Of a stretch of DNA of 64,000 nt, positions 1-8,522 are shown in pieces. The first letter of the stretch is position 1. Each line of letters opens with the position of its first letter. The DNA comes from AR5 sp041497115. Its GTDB lineage: Bacteria > Methylomirabilota > Methylomirabilia > Rokubacteriales > CSP1-6. The position numbers and the translations under genes were made by a program. Below the pieces are notes generated by a model, which saw only the letters and a list, made by a program, of their open reading frames with translations, ran no database searches and had not been told where the DNA came from. The stretch covers positions 1 to 64,000 of the forward strand of contig JBGQFW010000003.1 of the NCBI GenBank assembly GCA_041497115.1, given 5' to 3'.

Positions 1-841
1 GCATGGCGACGCCGTAGTTGGTGGTGGCGAAGCTGCAGCCGATGCCGAAGATCAGGTCGGCGTTGTTCAGGAAGTGGTGCAGCTGCTTGCTGATCGAGCG
101 GCCGCCCGAGCCGAGCGAGAGAGGATGGTTCTCGGGAAATGCACTCTTCCCCTGGAGACTGGTCGTCACCGGGGCTTCCAGCAGCTCGGCCAGCTCGCGC
201 AGCTGCGGCCACGCCTGCGCGTAGTGCACGCCCTGGCCGGCGTAGATCACCGGCCGCTGGGCGGCCACCAGCGCGGCGGCGATCTCGCTCACCGATTTCG
301 GATCGGGCGCGCTGCGCAGCCGCGGCGCCGGCGTGTAGGCGAAGTCGTCGGCCACCTCGGCCTGCAGCACGTCCACCGGGAACTCGACCAGCACCGGACG
401 CGGCCGGCCGTTCTTCACCTGCGTGAAGGCGCGCCGCATCGCCGCCGGCACCGACTCCGGCAGCACGACCTGCTCGGCCCACTTGGTCACGTGCTGGTAG
501 TTGAGGAACGAGGAGAAGTTGGGCGGGATGTTGAGCAGCCGGCGCGGGTAGCCGCCCGGCAGCACCACGATCGGCACCGAGTCGCCGAAGGCCTGGGCGA
601 CGCCGCCGAAGGCGTTCTCGCTGCCCGGCCCGTGCTGCATGGCGAAGACGCCGATGCGCTGGCCCGAGGAGACGCGGCTCACCGCGTCGGCCATGTGCAG
701 GCCGACCCGCTCCTGGCGGACGATGATCGTGCGGATGTCCTCCTCGGCGGCGGCCTCGATGATCTGGTTGACGGGGTAGCCGATGAGGAACTCCACGCCT
801 TCCTTCTTGAGGATCCGGGCGATGACGTTGGCGGCTTTCAC
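1..841 (-). CDS. Thiamine pyrophosphate-binding enzyme, acetolactate synthase-like (3' end cut by window edge)
   Basis: About 280 codons read from a GTG at 841; the open frame runs off the left edge, so the central and C-terminal TPP domains are missing. GGAG lies 8 nt before the start. The N-terminal part has the TPP-enzyme PYR-domain layout: a start like KAANVIARILKKEG, then RQERVGLHMAD, whose Glu matches the conserved catalytic glutamate, then HGPGSENAFGG. Known relatives are acetolactate synthase, benzoylformate decarboxylase and glyoxylate carboligase; the substrate cannot be told from this fragment. It diverges from the amidohydrolase at 924. Family assignment is firm, specificity unknown. 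Confidence 0.87.
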   Translation of the reverse strand, partial: MKAANVIARILKKEGVEFLIGYPVNQIIEAAAEEDIRTIIVRQERVGLHMADAVSRVSSGQRIGVFAMQHGPGSENAFGGVAQAFGDSVPIVVLPGGYPRRLLNIPPNFSSFLNYQHVTKWAEQVVLPESVPAAMRRAFTQVKNGRPRPVLVEFPVDVLQAEVADDFAYTPAPRLRSAPDPKSVSEIAAALVAAQRPVIYAGQGVHYAQAWPQLRELAELLEAPVTTSLQGKSAFPENHPLSLGSGGRSISKQLHHFLNNADLIFGIGCSFATTNYGVAM

Positions 842-923
842 GGTGAGTCTCCTCTCTTCCCCCGAACGCCGGGCGCGCGGGGCGGAGCCGAGGGTATCAT
901 GAGGGCCCCGAGGGAGGCGACCC

Positions 924-2075
924 ATGGCCAGGGCCGGATACCGCGTGATGGACAGCGACATCCATGTGATCGAGCCCCGCGACGTCTGGGTGCGCTACAT
1001 GGAGCCCGCCTTCCGCGACCAGGCGCCCCGCTTCTCGCCCATCGACGGGTCGAACTTCGAGGGCTGGCAGTTCGCCGGCAAGGTGTTCCCGGCCTTCATC
1101 GACCGGCCCGAGCGCCGGCGCCTGGCTCGCGTGCGCAAGGACAAGGCGCGCGCGCGTCACCTCGCCACCGGCCGCTACCGCGACCCGGCCGAGGACCTGC
1201 CCGGTGACGATCCGCACGCGATGCTGCAGGCGATGGACCGCGAGGGCATCGACGTCGCGATCGTGTTCCGCACGATGGCCTCGCACCTGATCGCCGTGGA
1301 CGGGCTCGATCCGAACCTCTCGGCCGCCACGTGCCGCGCCTTCAACCACTGGCTCAGCGACTTCTGCGACAAGGACCGCGCGCGGCTCAAGGCCGCCGCG
1401 CTGATCCCCTTGCAAGATCCAGCGCTCGCCGCCGAGGAGGCGCGGCGGGCCGTGCGCGACTTCGGCGCGGTCGCGCTCGTGCTCTCGAACCACATGGTCA
1501 ACGAACGGCCCTGGTACGACGCTGTCTACGACGTGCTGTGGGCCGAGGCCGAGAAGCTCGACGTGCCGGTCACGTTCCACGGCATCCAGATGGCCTACCA
1601 GGAGCATCTCGGGCGGCGCTTCATGGACAACTTCGTGCTCGCCCACGCCGCCGGCCATCCGGTGGAGATGATGCTGGCCGCCGGCAGCCTGCTCACCGGC
1701 GGCGTCTTCGCGCGCTTCCCGGGGCTGCGGGCGGCGTTCCTCGAGGCCTCGTGCGGCTGGGTGCCGTGGTGGCTGTGGGTGCTCGACGAGCGGGTGGCCA
1801 AGTTCGGCGACGACGAGCGCTTCGCGCTCACGCTGCCGCCCAGCGAGTACTTCCACCGCCAGTGCTGGGTGGCCGCCGAGCCCGACGAGGCGGGGCTGCC
1901 GGCCACCCTCGCCGCGCTCGGCGACGACAACGTCGTCCTCTCCAGCGACTGGCCCCACGACGACTCCGCCTACCCGCACGCTGTCGACGAGTTCCTCGCT
2001 CTCGACGGCGTCGGCGCGTCGAGCCGGCGCAAGATCCTCTGGGACAACTGCGCCCGGCTCTACGCGCTGGCGTGA
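924..2075 (+). CDS. Amidohydrolase family protein (amidohydrolase_2, TIM-barrel metal hydrolase)
   Basis: 383 aa. The N-terminal metal-site strand reads DSDIHVIEP (residues 10-18); a mid-protein VTFHG histidine and the C-terminal signature SSDWPHDDS supply the other expected metal and catalytic residues. The family includes decarboxylases such as aminocarboxymuconate-semialdehyde decarboxylase and various C-C or amide hydrolases. No signal peptide, so cytoplasmic. The start at 924 is supported by GGGAGG upstream and by the family N-terminus. A TATCAT -10-like hexamer lies at 895-900. The gene is convergent with the unknown membrane protein at 2089. Substrate unknown. Confidence 0.9.
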   Translation: MARAGYRVMDSDIHVIEPRDVWVRYMEPAFRDQAPRFSPIDGSNFEGWQFAGKVFPAFIDRPERRRLARVRKDKARARHLATGRYRDPAEDLPGDDPHAMLQAMDREGIDVAIVFRTMASHLIAVDGLDPNLSAATCRAFNHWLSDFCDKDRARLKAAALIPLQDPALAAEEARRAVRDFGAVALVLSNHMVNERPWYDAVYDVLWAEAEKLDVPVTFHGIQMAYQEHLGRRFMDNFVLAHAAGHPVEMMLAAGSLLTGGVFARFPGLRAAFLEASCGWVPWWLWVLDERVAKFGDDERFALTLPPSEYFHRQCWVAAEPDEAGLPATLAALGDDNVVLSSDWPHDDSAYPHAVDEFLALDGVGASSRRKILWDNCARLYALA

Positions 2076-2088
2076 TCTGAGGGGAAGC

Positions 2089-2880
2089 TCATCGCGGCGC
2101 CGAGGAAGGAAGTCGAAGAAAAGATGGCCGAACACAGGGCAAGGAAGATTCGTCGTAGCGGGCCACGGGAGCCAATCGAAGAGTGAACTCGGCGGCAGCG
2201 GGCAGGCCGTTGTAGTGCGCTTCAAGTCGCAACCCTAGAGTCTCGTTCGGCGTTTGGTTTTGGGGGAACGATGTCGAGAATCCGCCAACAGGCTGACCCT
2301 CCATTGGGTGTAGTTTGTTTATTTGCCAAGCGGCCGCTCTGGGATATTTCTTGTCGCCGGGATTCCATGAGAGCTGATCCAGTCGCTCGGACACGAACCA
2401 TTGACCGTGGATGTCGGTGGCTGAAACGCCCCCTAAATTGACTACCCAGATGTTCGGTGGACTCAGACCCCCGCCTGGAATCCACGCCATCTCGATTTCC
2501 CTTTTCTCGTCGGTCACGACTTCTGAGTCACCGCAGTAGAACCTCAACTGTGGTGGGCGTGGGGCGACTAAAGGCGTCAGTTGAGAACTGACAGATGGTT
2601 CCGATACAAAAAGGCCTACCGTCACCGCCAGAACGGCCACGATGCGTAGCGCCGCTATGTGTCGCTGAACGCAATCACCGAATGCCCAACTGGAACGCCT
2701 GGGCCTTCGCCGCTGCAACCAATGGCTAACGGCTCCGTTGATGAGCAGGAGAATTGGCGGCACGATAGCGAAGAACAATAGCCATACGCGTATCCTCATC
2801 GGGTACGTAGGAGGCAAGGCCAGGGCCGCTCCAACCGCTGCCACTGCCGCAAGGAATGCTCCGAGCCATGCGACCTGCAT
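2089..2880 (-). CDS. Hypothetical membrane protein
   Basis: 263 aa, not recognised. Three hydrophobic segments are visible at about residues 4-24, 31-50 and 76-94, followed by a roughly 165-residue hydrophilic domain with few charged clusters (motifs GGLSPPNIWVVNLGG and WFVSERLDQLSWNPGD), probably outside the membrane. Codon use is clearly less GC-biased than in neighbouring genes, and the same holds to about 3.6 kb, which points to recent acquisition. No partner genes of known function. Start at 2880 gives a plausible hydrophobic N-terminus; no alternative was better. Confidence 0.6.
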   Translation of the reverse strand: MQVAWLGAFLAAVAAVGAALALPPTYPMRIRVWLLFFAIVPPILLLINGAVSHWLQRRRPRRSSWAFGDCVQRHIAALRIVAVLAVTVGLFVSEPSVSSQLTPLVAPRPPQLRFYCGDSEVVTDEKREIEMAWIPGGGLSPPNIWVVNLGGVSATDIHGQWFVSERLDQLSWNPGDKKYPRAAAWQINKLHPMEGQPVGGFSTSFPQNQTPNETLGLRLEAHYNGLPAAAEFTLRLAPVARYDESSLPCVRPSFLRLPSSAPR

Positions 2881-2985
2881 GCCAGGAGTTTACCGGACTA
2901 CTGGGAATTGGTTTGGCAAATGGCCAATATCTGAAACGATGGTCGGCAGATTGAAAACACGGTCTGGGAACACGGAGGAGACCCG

Positions 2986-3207
2986 ATGGACGGCGTTGGG
3001 TATTGCGGCTATCTGATTCAGTCCCGCGCGTGGCAAACTAAACCGAGCGGCTGGACCTATGACGCAGTACGGATTCAGTGGAAGAGGAACGAAGAGCAAG
3101 GCCATCTCGACGCCCCCACAACTTCGGTCGTAGTAGCAGTAACGAAAGAAGAGGCATTATCTCGCGCAGTCGCAAATGGCGAAGGTGTGGATCGACTGTC
3201 ACGGTGA
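2986..3207 (+). CDS. Small hypothetical protein
   Basis: 73 aa, not recognised. The start codon is well supported: GGAGGAG sits 7 nt before the ATG. Composition is protein-like (segment WTYDAVRIQWKRNEEQ, then a TKEEALSRAVANGEG helix near the C-terminus). It lies in the less GC-rich patch and precedes another small ORF by 29 nt, so the two may form one transcript. An overlapping minus-strand frame at 2890-3105 looks less protein-like and has no ribosome binding site. Confidence 0.45.
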   Translation: MDGVGYCGYLIQSRAWQTKPSGWTYDAVRIQWKRNEEQGHLDAPTTSVVVAVTKEEALSRAVANGEGVDRLSR

Positions 3208-3236
3208 AGGGGCCGCACATCGGCTGGCAGCGAAGA

Positions 3237-3455
3237 ATGACCACTCAGACCGCACGACGAAATCTGAAGTGGGCGGCTGTCGGCGCGCTGGCCACAAGCG
3301 CCCAGTCGATGTATCGCGTAATGTTCCTCTCATGGAGCAGTAGTGAGGCAGTTGTCGGTAACACAGCCGAAGTGGCCGGTGCAGCGACTCTTGGTGGCGT
3401 TCTTGGCTGGCTTCTTGCCGCGTTCATCTTTCGACATAAGCCCGCGCAGAAGTAA
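3237..3455 (+). CDS. Small hypothetical membrane protein
   Basis: 72 aa from an internal ATG at 3237; the longer in-frame reading from 3078 begins with an arginine-rich stretch overlapping the previous ORF and is probably not translated. Two weak hydrophobic segments (about residues 10-30 and 46-65, GAATLGGVLGWLLAAFIF) end in a basic tail HKPAQK, consistent with a two-pass inner-membrane peptide. No clear Shine-Dalgarno site. Function unknown; existence moderately likely. Confidence 0.4.
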   Translation: MTTQTARRNLKWAAVGALATSAQSMYRVMFLSWSSSEAVVGNTAEVAGAATLGGVLGWLLAAFIFRHKPAQK

Positions 3456-3631
3456 GTCGTGTGGCTAGATCGTCACTGAAGTCGGGCTTACAAAGACTGG
3501 GACAGAACGCGGCGGCATCCTGACCATAGGCGACGACGACGCGACGACAGCAAAACGCGACTGGGCGCGACAGGGCGGCTGGATTGGGGCAAAACCGCAC
3601 GCCAAACGGGCGCTGGATATTGCCCGTGAGG
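3456..3631. other. Non-coding stretch in the less GC-rich patch
   Basis: No convincing coding sequence, repeat or RNA gene was seen between the small membrane ORF and the DUF4410 lipoprotein. Together with 2881-2985 this is the emptiest part of the 2.1-3.6 kb patch whose base composition differs from the rest of the window. Confidence 0.4.
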
Positions 3632-4282
3632 CTATTTCCCAGGCGCTTGCCCGTTGGACAGACGCATGAGGAACTTGCCGAGATCGCGCGCCATGTCGTC
3701 GAAGGATTCCTTCCAGTGGTCCGTCGTATCTCCTCCGAAGAAGCCCATCGAGGCGCGGCGGCGGTCGGCGGTGACGAGTACCGGTCGCCGCGACTGGACA
3801 TCGATGAAGCGCATCTCGGCCTGGGCTCGCGCGGCGCCAGCGCCGTAGAGGCCGGCAAATGCCCGTGCGGCCTGTGAGCCCCTGCCGAGGCGTGTGATGA
3901 CTCCCTCCAGCCGAAGGGTCTTGTCGGAGCCGGGGCGGAACTCGGTCTCGGACAGATTGACGACTCGGCTGAAGAGCCCGGTGTCGCGGAGTCGCCGAAC
4001 CAACTCGTTCTGGAGGATCGTCGACATCTCGGCCGCCCTGCGGCGGTCGTCCTCGTCCTTGATGGCGGGGTCGGTCACTGGGAACTTGTCGACGGCGATG
4101 ACCTTGTAGGTCTTGATGTCAAAGCCAGGCGCCAGTGCGACGAGGCCGGCGTCCTTGTCCTCGACGTTGGGGGTGACGCCATCCACCGTCTGGACATTGT
4201 CCGGCGAAACTTGGTAGGCGCCGAAGCACCCGCCGAGGATGATGAGCGATCCCAGCAGCGCGACGAATCGTGATATTGGCAT
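3632..4282 (-). CDS. DUF4410-type lipoprotein
   Basis: 216 aa. A lipoprotein signal peptide is visible: hydrophobic residues 6-17 ending in the lipobox LGGC (Cys19), so the mature protein should be anchored to a membrane on the periplasmic side. The body matches what I know of DUF4410 proteins: a YKVIAVDKF strand, a helix AAEMSTILQNELVRRLRDTGLF, then an LRLEGVITRLGRGS strand and a GFFGGDT glycine turn. Molecular function of the family is unknown. It follows the AOR gene by 15 nt on the same strand and may be co-transcribed with it. Confidence 0.72.
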   Translation of the reverse strand: MPISRFVALLGSLIILGGCFGAYQVSPDNVQTVDGVTPNVEDKDAGLVALAPGFDIKTYKVIAVDKFPVTDPAIKDEDDRRRAAEMSTILQNELVRRLRDTGLFSRVVNLSETEFRPGSDKTLRLEGVITRLGRGSQAARAFAGLYGAGAARAQAEMRFIDVQSRRPVLVTADRRRASMGFFGGDTTDHWKESFDDMARDLGKFLMRLSNGQAPGK

Positions 4283-4297
4283 GTCGCGGCCCCCCGG

Positions 4298-6181
4298 TTA
4301 GAGCGTGACCCACTCGAGCCCGAGCTCGCCCAGCCGGGCGGGCGTCGGGTAGCCGGTGGCGGGGTCGCAGCCGGCCAGTCGGTAGTAGGTGTCGCGGGCG
4401 CGCTCGAACTCCTCGGCCGTGAGCGCGACGCCGGCGGTCGGGCCGGCGCCCGCGAGCGGCTGAAAGAGCTTCTTGGGCAGCGTGTCGGCGCTCTTGCCGA
4501 TGCCCTCGCGCGCGTTGAACGCCCGCATGAGGCTGATCTTCCGCTCGCCGATCGCGAGCAGCTCGTCCATCGTCGCGTCCCAGCCGGTGCCGGCCTGCAC
4601 GAGCTCCACCGTCTCGGCGGGGCCGTAGAGCTGCCACGACGGCCCCCACACGAACTGGCAGAGCCCCAGCGTGTCGAGCGCCGAGTAGAACTTCTGCGTC
4701 GTCCACGCGAACTTCACCTTCTCGTCGGAGAGATCCCGCAGGTCGAGGGCGGGGAACTCGCCGAGCTGGGCCAGCCGCTTGCGGTGCAGGCTATCGGGCT
4801 TGGTCTTCAGCATCGAGTCGTGCTCGGACGACTGGTGATCGGCGCCGAAGGCGTTGACCGCATAGATCAGCCCGAGCGAGCGCTTGTGCTGCGGCATGTG
4901 GGCCGGCAGCTCCTGGCCCTTCACGGTCACCGTGAGGTCGACGGCGGCCGGGCCGAGGGTCTGCGCCGCGCGCAGGCTGCCCTCCGCCAGCAGGTCGCCG
5001 ACGCCGCGGCGCAGGGCGATCGCCTCGATCGCGCGCAGCACCGAGTGGCCGTCGCCGTAGGCGAGGCCGAGCCCCCGGTCGTCGAGCAGCCCCTTCTCCT
5101 TGGCCTCCATCGCCCACGCGATGGTGGCGCCGCAGGAGATCGTGTCCATGCCGTACTTGTTGGCGTCGGCGGAGGCCTTGGCCAGGAGCTTGAGGTCGCC
5201 GACGCCGCACATGGAGCCGAAGAACGTGAGCGTCTCGTACTCGGGGCCGCCGTAGACGGGGTCCACCTCGAGGTCCGGATCGTGCACCTCCACCACGCGC
5301 TTGCACTTGACGACGCAGGCGTAGCAGGTGTCGCGCTCCTTGAGGATCGTCTTCACCATCGCGGTGCCGTCGATCTGGCCGGCCTCGGCGAACGTGCCCT
5401 CGCCGTAGTTGCGGGTGGGCTGGCCGCCCATCTTGTTCTGGATGCCGAGCACGCCGGCGGTGCCGTACTCGCCGAACCAGCCGATGCCGGGGTTGATCTC
5501 CTGCATCTCCTTGAGCCGCTTCGTCAGCTCGCGGAACTTCTCGGGCATCGCCGGCTTCGGCGGCCTGGTGCCGCGCACGACCACCGCCTTCAGCCGCTTG
5601 GCGCCCATCACCGCGCCCATGCCGGTGCGGCCGTTGGCGCGGTTGACCATGTTCATGATCGCGGCGAAGCGCACGCGGTTCTCGCCGGCGGGGCCGATCT
5701 GCGCGACCTCCGCCTTGGGGTCGCCGACCTCCTGCTTCAGCAGGCGATCACCCTCCGCGGTGTCCTTGCCCCAGAGGTGCTTCGCCGGGCGCAGCTCGGC
5801 GTGGCCGTCGTGTAGCCACAGGTAGACGGGCTCCGGCGACTGGCCGGTGAACACGATCGCGTCGGTGCCGGCCGCCCGCATCTCGGCTGGAAAAAACCCG
5901 CCGCACTGGCTGTCGCCGATGGCGCCGGTCAGCGGAGACCGCGCACACGCGGTCATTCGACTCTGCCCTGAAATCGGTAGTCCCGTCAGCGGACTGACGG
6001 CCATCACGAGGACATTGTCCGGTCCCAGCGGATCGGCGCCCGGCTTGATCGCCTGCGTCGTGAGATATGCGGCCAGCGCGCTGCCGCCCGGGTACTTGCG
6101 GTAGACGTCCTCGGGCAGCGTCTTCACCTCGACGGTGCCGCGGGTGAGATCCACGTGGTGGACGGTGGCGGTGAGTGCCAA
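4298..6181 (-). CDS. Aldehyde ferredoxin oxidoreductase (AOR family, tungstopterin enzyme)
   Basis: 627 aa from a TTG at 6181, the only sensible start: GGAGGG lies 8 nt upstream and the family N-terminus (strand VDLTRGTVEV) follows directly. The protein has the full AOR layout: GGSALAAYL near residue 31, a cofactor region with GPAGENRVRFAAIMN, the [4Fe-4S] ligands C-x2-C-x3-C in DTCYACVVKC, and the fourth cysteine in LGLCQF. Members oxidise aldehydes to acids and reduce ferredoxin in the cytoplasm using tungsten or molybdenum bis-pterin. It begins 2 nt after the M20 hydrolase stop, so the two are co-translated. No paired ferredoxin subunit gene is adjacent. Confidence 0.93.
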   Translation of the reverse strand: MALTATVHHVDLTRGTVEVKTLPEDVYRKYPGGSALAAYLTTQAIKPGADPLGPDNVLVMAVSPLTGLPISGQSRMTACARSPLTGAIGDSQCGGFFPAEMRAAGTDAIVFTGQSPEPVYLWLHDGHAELRPAKHLWGKDTAEGDRLLKQEVGDPKAEVAQIGPAGENRVRFAAIMNMVNRANGRTGMGAVMGAKRLKAVVVRGTRPPKPAMPEKFRELTKRLKEMQEINPGIGWFGEYGTAGVLGIQNKMGGQPTRNYGEGTFAEAGQIDGTAMVKTILKERDTCYACVVKCKRVVEVHDPDLEVDPVYGGPEYETLTFFGSMCGVGDLKLLAKASADANKYGMDTISCGATIAWAMEAKEKGLLDDRGLGLAYGDGHSVLRAIEAIALRRGVGDLLAEGSLRAAQTLGPAAVDLTVTVKGQELPAHMPQHKRSLGLIYAVNAFGADHQSSEHDSMLKTKPDSLHRKRLAQLGEFPALDLRDLSDEKVKFAWTTQKFYSALDTLGLCQFVWGPSWQLYGPAETVELVQAGTGWDATMDELLAIGERKISLMRAFNAREGIGKSADTLPKKLFQPLAGAGPTAGVALTAEEFERARDTYYRLAGCDPATGYPTPARLGELGLEWVTL

Positions 6182-6183
6182 GG

Positions 6184-7383
6184 CTAGGACCCTCCGAGGA
6201 CGTCGAGCGCGACGGCGACGTGCATGGCGATGCCGACCGGCAGCGCCGCCTCGTTGACGACCATCCGGTTGGAGTGGTTCGGGTGCGCGGGCCCGTCGTC
6301 GGGCCGGGTGCCGAGGAACGCGAAGGCGCCCGGCACGCGCTGGAGCACGTAGGAGAAATCCTCGCTGCCCATGATCGGCGAGGTCATCGCCTGCACGCCC
6401 TCGGCGCCGAGCAGCGAGGTGGCGACGCGCAGCACGCGGGCGGCGCCGGCGTCGTCGTTGACGGTGACGGGATAGCCGCGGATCAGCTCGACGGCGACCT
6501 CGGCGCCGTGGGCGGCCGCCACGCCCTCGGCCACGCGCCGGACCCCCTCGAGCATGATCGTGCGCGTCTTCTCCGACACCGTGCGGATCGTGCCGAGCAG
6601 GCTGGCCGTCTCCGGGATCACGTTGCGCGTGGTGCCCGCCTCGATCTTGGCGACGGTGACGATCGCCGGGTCGAACGCGTTCACCCGGCGCGTGACGAGC
6701 GTCTGGAACGCCTGCACGATCTCGCAGGCGACCGGGATCGGGTCGAGGCAGTCGTGCGGCGCCGAGGCGTGGCCGCCCCGGCCGCGCACGACGATCGAGA
6801 GCGTGTCGCCGGAGGCCAGCAGCGGGCCGGGCCGCGTGGCGATGACGCCGGCGGGATAGCGCGCGCCGGCGTGCAGGCCGAACGCGAACGCCGGCGGCTG
6901 GTCGCCGTCGAGCAGCCCCTCCTCCAGCATGACGCGGGCGCCGTGATAGCCCTCCTCGCCCGGCTGGAACATGAACAGCACGCGGCCGGCCAGCGTCGCC
7001 CGGCGGGCGGCGAGCATCCGCGCCGCGCCGACCAGCATCGCCACGTGCGTGTCGTGGCCGCAGGCGTGCATCGCCCCGTCCACCTCGGAAGCGAACGGCA
7101 GCCCGGTCTCCTCGCGCAGCGGCAGCGCGTCCATGTCGGCGCGCAGCAGGACGGTCGGCCCCGGCCGCGCGCCGGCGAGCGTGGCGACCACCGACGTCGT
7201 CTTGCGGCCGGTGCGGACCTCGAGGCCGAGGCCGTCGAGGGACTCGAGCACGGCCTGCTGCGTGCGCGGCAGCGTGAGGCCGATCTCGGGGTGGCGATGG
7301 ATGCGGCGGCGCAGCTGCACGGTGTCGCCGAGCAGGCCGCGGGCCTCGTCGAGCAGGGCGCTGTGGACGGTGGTGGTAATCAT
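6184..7383 (-). CDS. M20 family metallohydrolase (amidohydrolase, hippurate/IAA-amino-acid hydrolase type)
   Basis: 399 aa. Metal-binding elements of the M20D group are visible: ADMDALPLREETGLPF, then MHACGHDTHVAML (Cys, His and Asp ligands, around residues 100-112), the catalytic PGEEGYHGARVM and the closing GSEDFSYVL. Such enzymes cleave N-acyl amino acids, releasing an acid and an amino acid, in the cytoplasm. The downstream AOR gene starts 2 nt after the stop, suggesting a catabolic pair acting on amides or amino-acid conjugates and the aldehydes derived from them (inference). The gene is divergent from the LLM oxidoreductase at 7428. Confidence 0.92.
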   Translation of the reverse strand: MITTTVHSALLDEARGLLGDTVQLRRRIHRHPEIGLTLPRTQQAVLESLDGLGLEVRTGRKTTSVVATLAGARPGPTVLLRADMDALPLREETGLPFASEVDGAMHACGHDTHVAMLVGAARMLAARRATLAGRVLFMFQPGEEGYHGARVMLEEGLLDGDQPPAFAFGLHAGARYPAGVIATRPGPLLASGDTLSIVVRGRGGHASAPHDCLDPIPVACEIVQAFQTLVTRRVNAFDPAIVTVAKIEAGTTRNVIPETASLLGTIRTVSEKTRTIMLEGVRRVAEGVAAAHGAEVAVELIRGYPVTVNDDAGAARVLRVATSLLGAEGVQAMTSPIMGSEDFSYVLQRVPGAFAFLGTRPDDGPAHPNHSNRMVVNEAALPVGIAMHVAVALDVLGGS

Positions 7384-7414
7384 AGCGAGCGCAGCGTACC
7401 ACGGGCGGCTGCAG

Positions 7415-7420
7415 TAGAAT
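7415..7420 (+). promoter_or_regulatory. -10 hexamer TAGAAT for the LLM oxidoreductase
   Basis: TAGAAT ends 7 nt before the ATG at 7428 and no Shine-Dalgarno sequence lies between, so the transcript would begin at or next to the start codon. One of the best examples of the leaderless pattern in the window. No clear -35 element is visible. Confidence 0.6.
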
Positions 7421-7427
7421 CTCGCCC

Positions 7428-8522
7428 ATGCGATTGGGATATTTCGCGATGCCGCTGCACCCGCCGGGGGCGGACCCGGCGGACACGATGGACGAGGACC
7501 TCGCCCAGCTCGTCACCCTCGAGCGGCTCGGCTTCGAGGAGGCGTGGATCGGCGAGCACTTCACCGCGCAATGGGAGAACATCCCGTGCCCCGACCTCTT
7601 CATCGCCAAGGCGCTGGCGATGACGAAGACGATCAAGCTCGCGACGGGCGTCTCCTGCCTGCCGAGCCACGACCCGCTGATGCTGGCCCAGCGCATCGCC
7701 CAGCTCGACCAGATGGCGCGCGGTCGCTTCTACTGGGGCGTGGGGTCGGGCGGCTTCCCGGGCGACTTCGAGATGTTCGGGGTGGACGCCAAGAGCGGCG
7801 AGCAGCGCGACATCACGCGCGCGATGCTCGACCTGGTCCTCGAGCTCTGGCGCGATCCCAAGCCGGGCCTCTACGAGACGAAGCGCTGGCGCTTCCGGAT
7901 TCCCGAGCCGCAGGACGACATCGGCCTGCGGCTGCACCTGCGCCCTTACCAGAAGCCGCACCCGCCGATCGGGGTGGCCGGCGTGTCGGCCAACTCGGAG
8001 ACGCTCGGGCTGGCGGGCGAGCGCGGCTACCTGCCGATGAGCATCAACTTCGTGCCGGCGCGCATCCTGACCTCGCACTGGGAGGCCGTCGCCGCCGGCG
8101 CCGCCCGGGCGGGGCGGAGCGCCGACCGGGCGATGTGGCGCATCGCGCGCGACGTGTACGTGGCGGACACCGACGCCCAGGCGCGCCGCGAGGCGCTCGA
8201 GGGCACGCTGGCCCGCGACTACCGCGACTATTTCCTGCGATTGCTCCCCAAGCTGCGCGGCTTCGACATGCTCAAGGTCGACCCGGCCATGCCGGACGCG
8301 GCCGTCACCCTCGACTACCTGTGCGACACCATCTGGCTGGTCGGCTCGCCGGAGACCGTCGCCGCCCGGATCGCTGCGCTCCACGAGGCGGTCGGCGGCT
8401 TCGGCTTCTTGCTGGCCATCGCCCACGAGTGGCGGCCGCGGGCGGGGTGGGAGCGCTCGATGCGGCTCCTGCACGACGAGGTGCTGCCGCGCGTGGCGAA
8501 GCTCGTCGGGGGGGCGCGATGA
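7428..8522 (+). CDS. LLM class flavin-dependent oxidoreductase (bacterial luciferase-like)
   Basis: 364 aa. Luciferase-fold TIM barrel: starts MRLGYFAMPLHPP, followed by GFEEAWIGEHF, TGVSCLPSHDPL and GRFYWGVGSGG, the usual flavin-binding positions. Members use FMNH2 with O2 (monooxygenases) or F420; the sequence does not settle which. Cytoplasmic. The ATG overlaps nothing upstream and follows a -10 box at very short distance. Its stop overlaps the next start (ATGA), so it is translationally coupled to the non-haem iron oxygenase, which suggests consecutive oxidative steps on one substrate (inference). Confidence 0.9.
   Translation: MRLGYFAMPLHPPGADPADTMDEDLAQLVTLERLGFEEAWIGEHFTAQWENIPCPDLFIAKALAMTKTIKLATGVSCLPSHDPLMLAQRIAQLDQMARGRFYWGVGSGGFPGDFEMFGVDAKSGEQRDITRAMLDLVLELWRDPKPGLYETKRWRFRIPEPQDDIGLRLHLRPYQKPHPPIGVAGVSANSETLGLAGERGYLPMSINFVPARILTSHWEAVAAGAARAGRSADRAMWRIARDVYVADTDAQARREALEGTLARDYRDYFLRLLPKLRGFDMLKVDPAMPDAAVTLDYLCDTIWLVGSPETVAARIAALHEAVGGFGFLLAIAHEWRPRAGWERSMRLLHDEVLPRVAKLVGGAR

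Noticed and set aside
74..1207. Long plus-strand open frame over the TPP enzyme
   Set aside because: It is the antisense shadow of the minus-strand TPP-enzyme gene and amidohydrolase start; its arginine- and histidine-rich composition has no family resemblance.
2890..3105. 71-codon minus-strand ORF
   Set aside because: It overlaps the plus-strand ORF at 2986 that has a strong ribosome binding site, and itself has none and no recognisable pattern.
6175..7623. 482-codon plus-strand open frame
   Set aside because: Antisense to the M20 hydrolase, whose metal-binding motifs are intact; the shadow is low-complexity His/Arg/Gly sequence.
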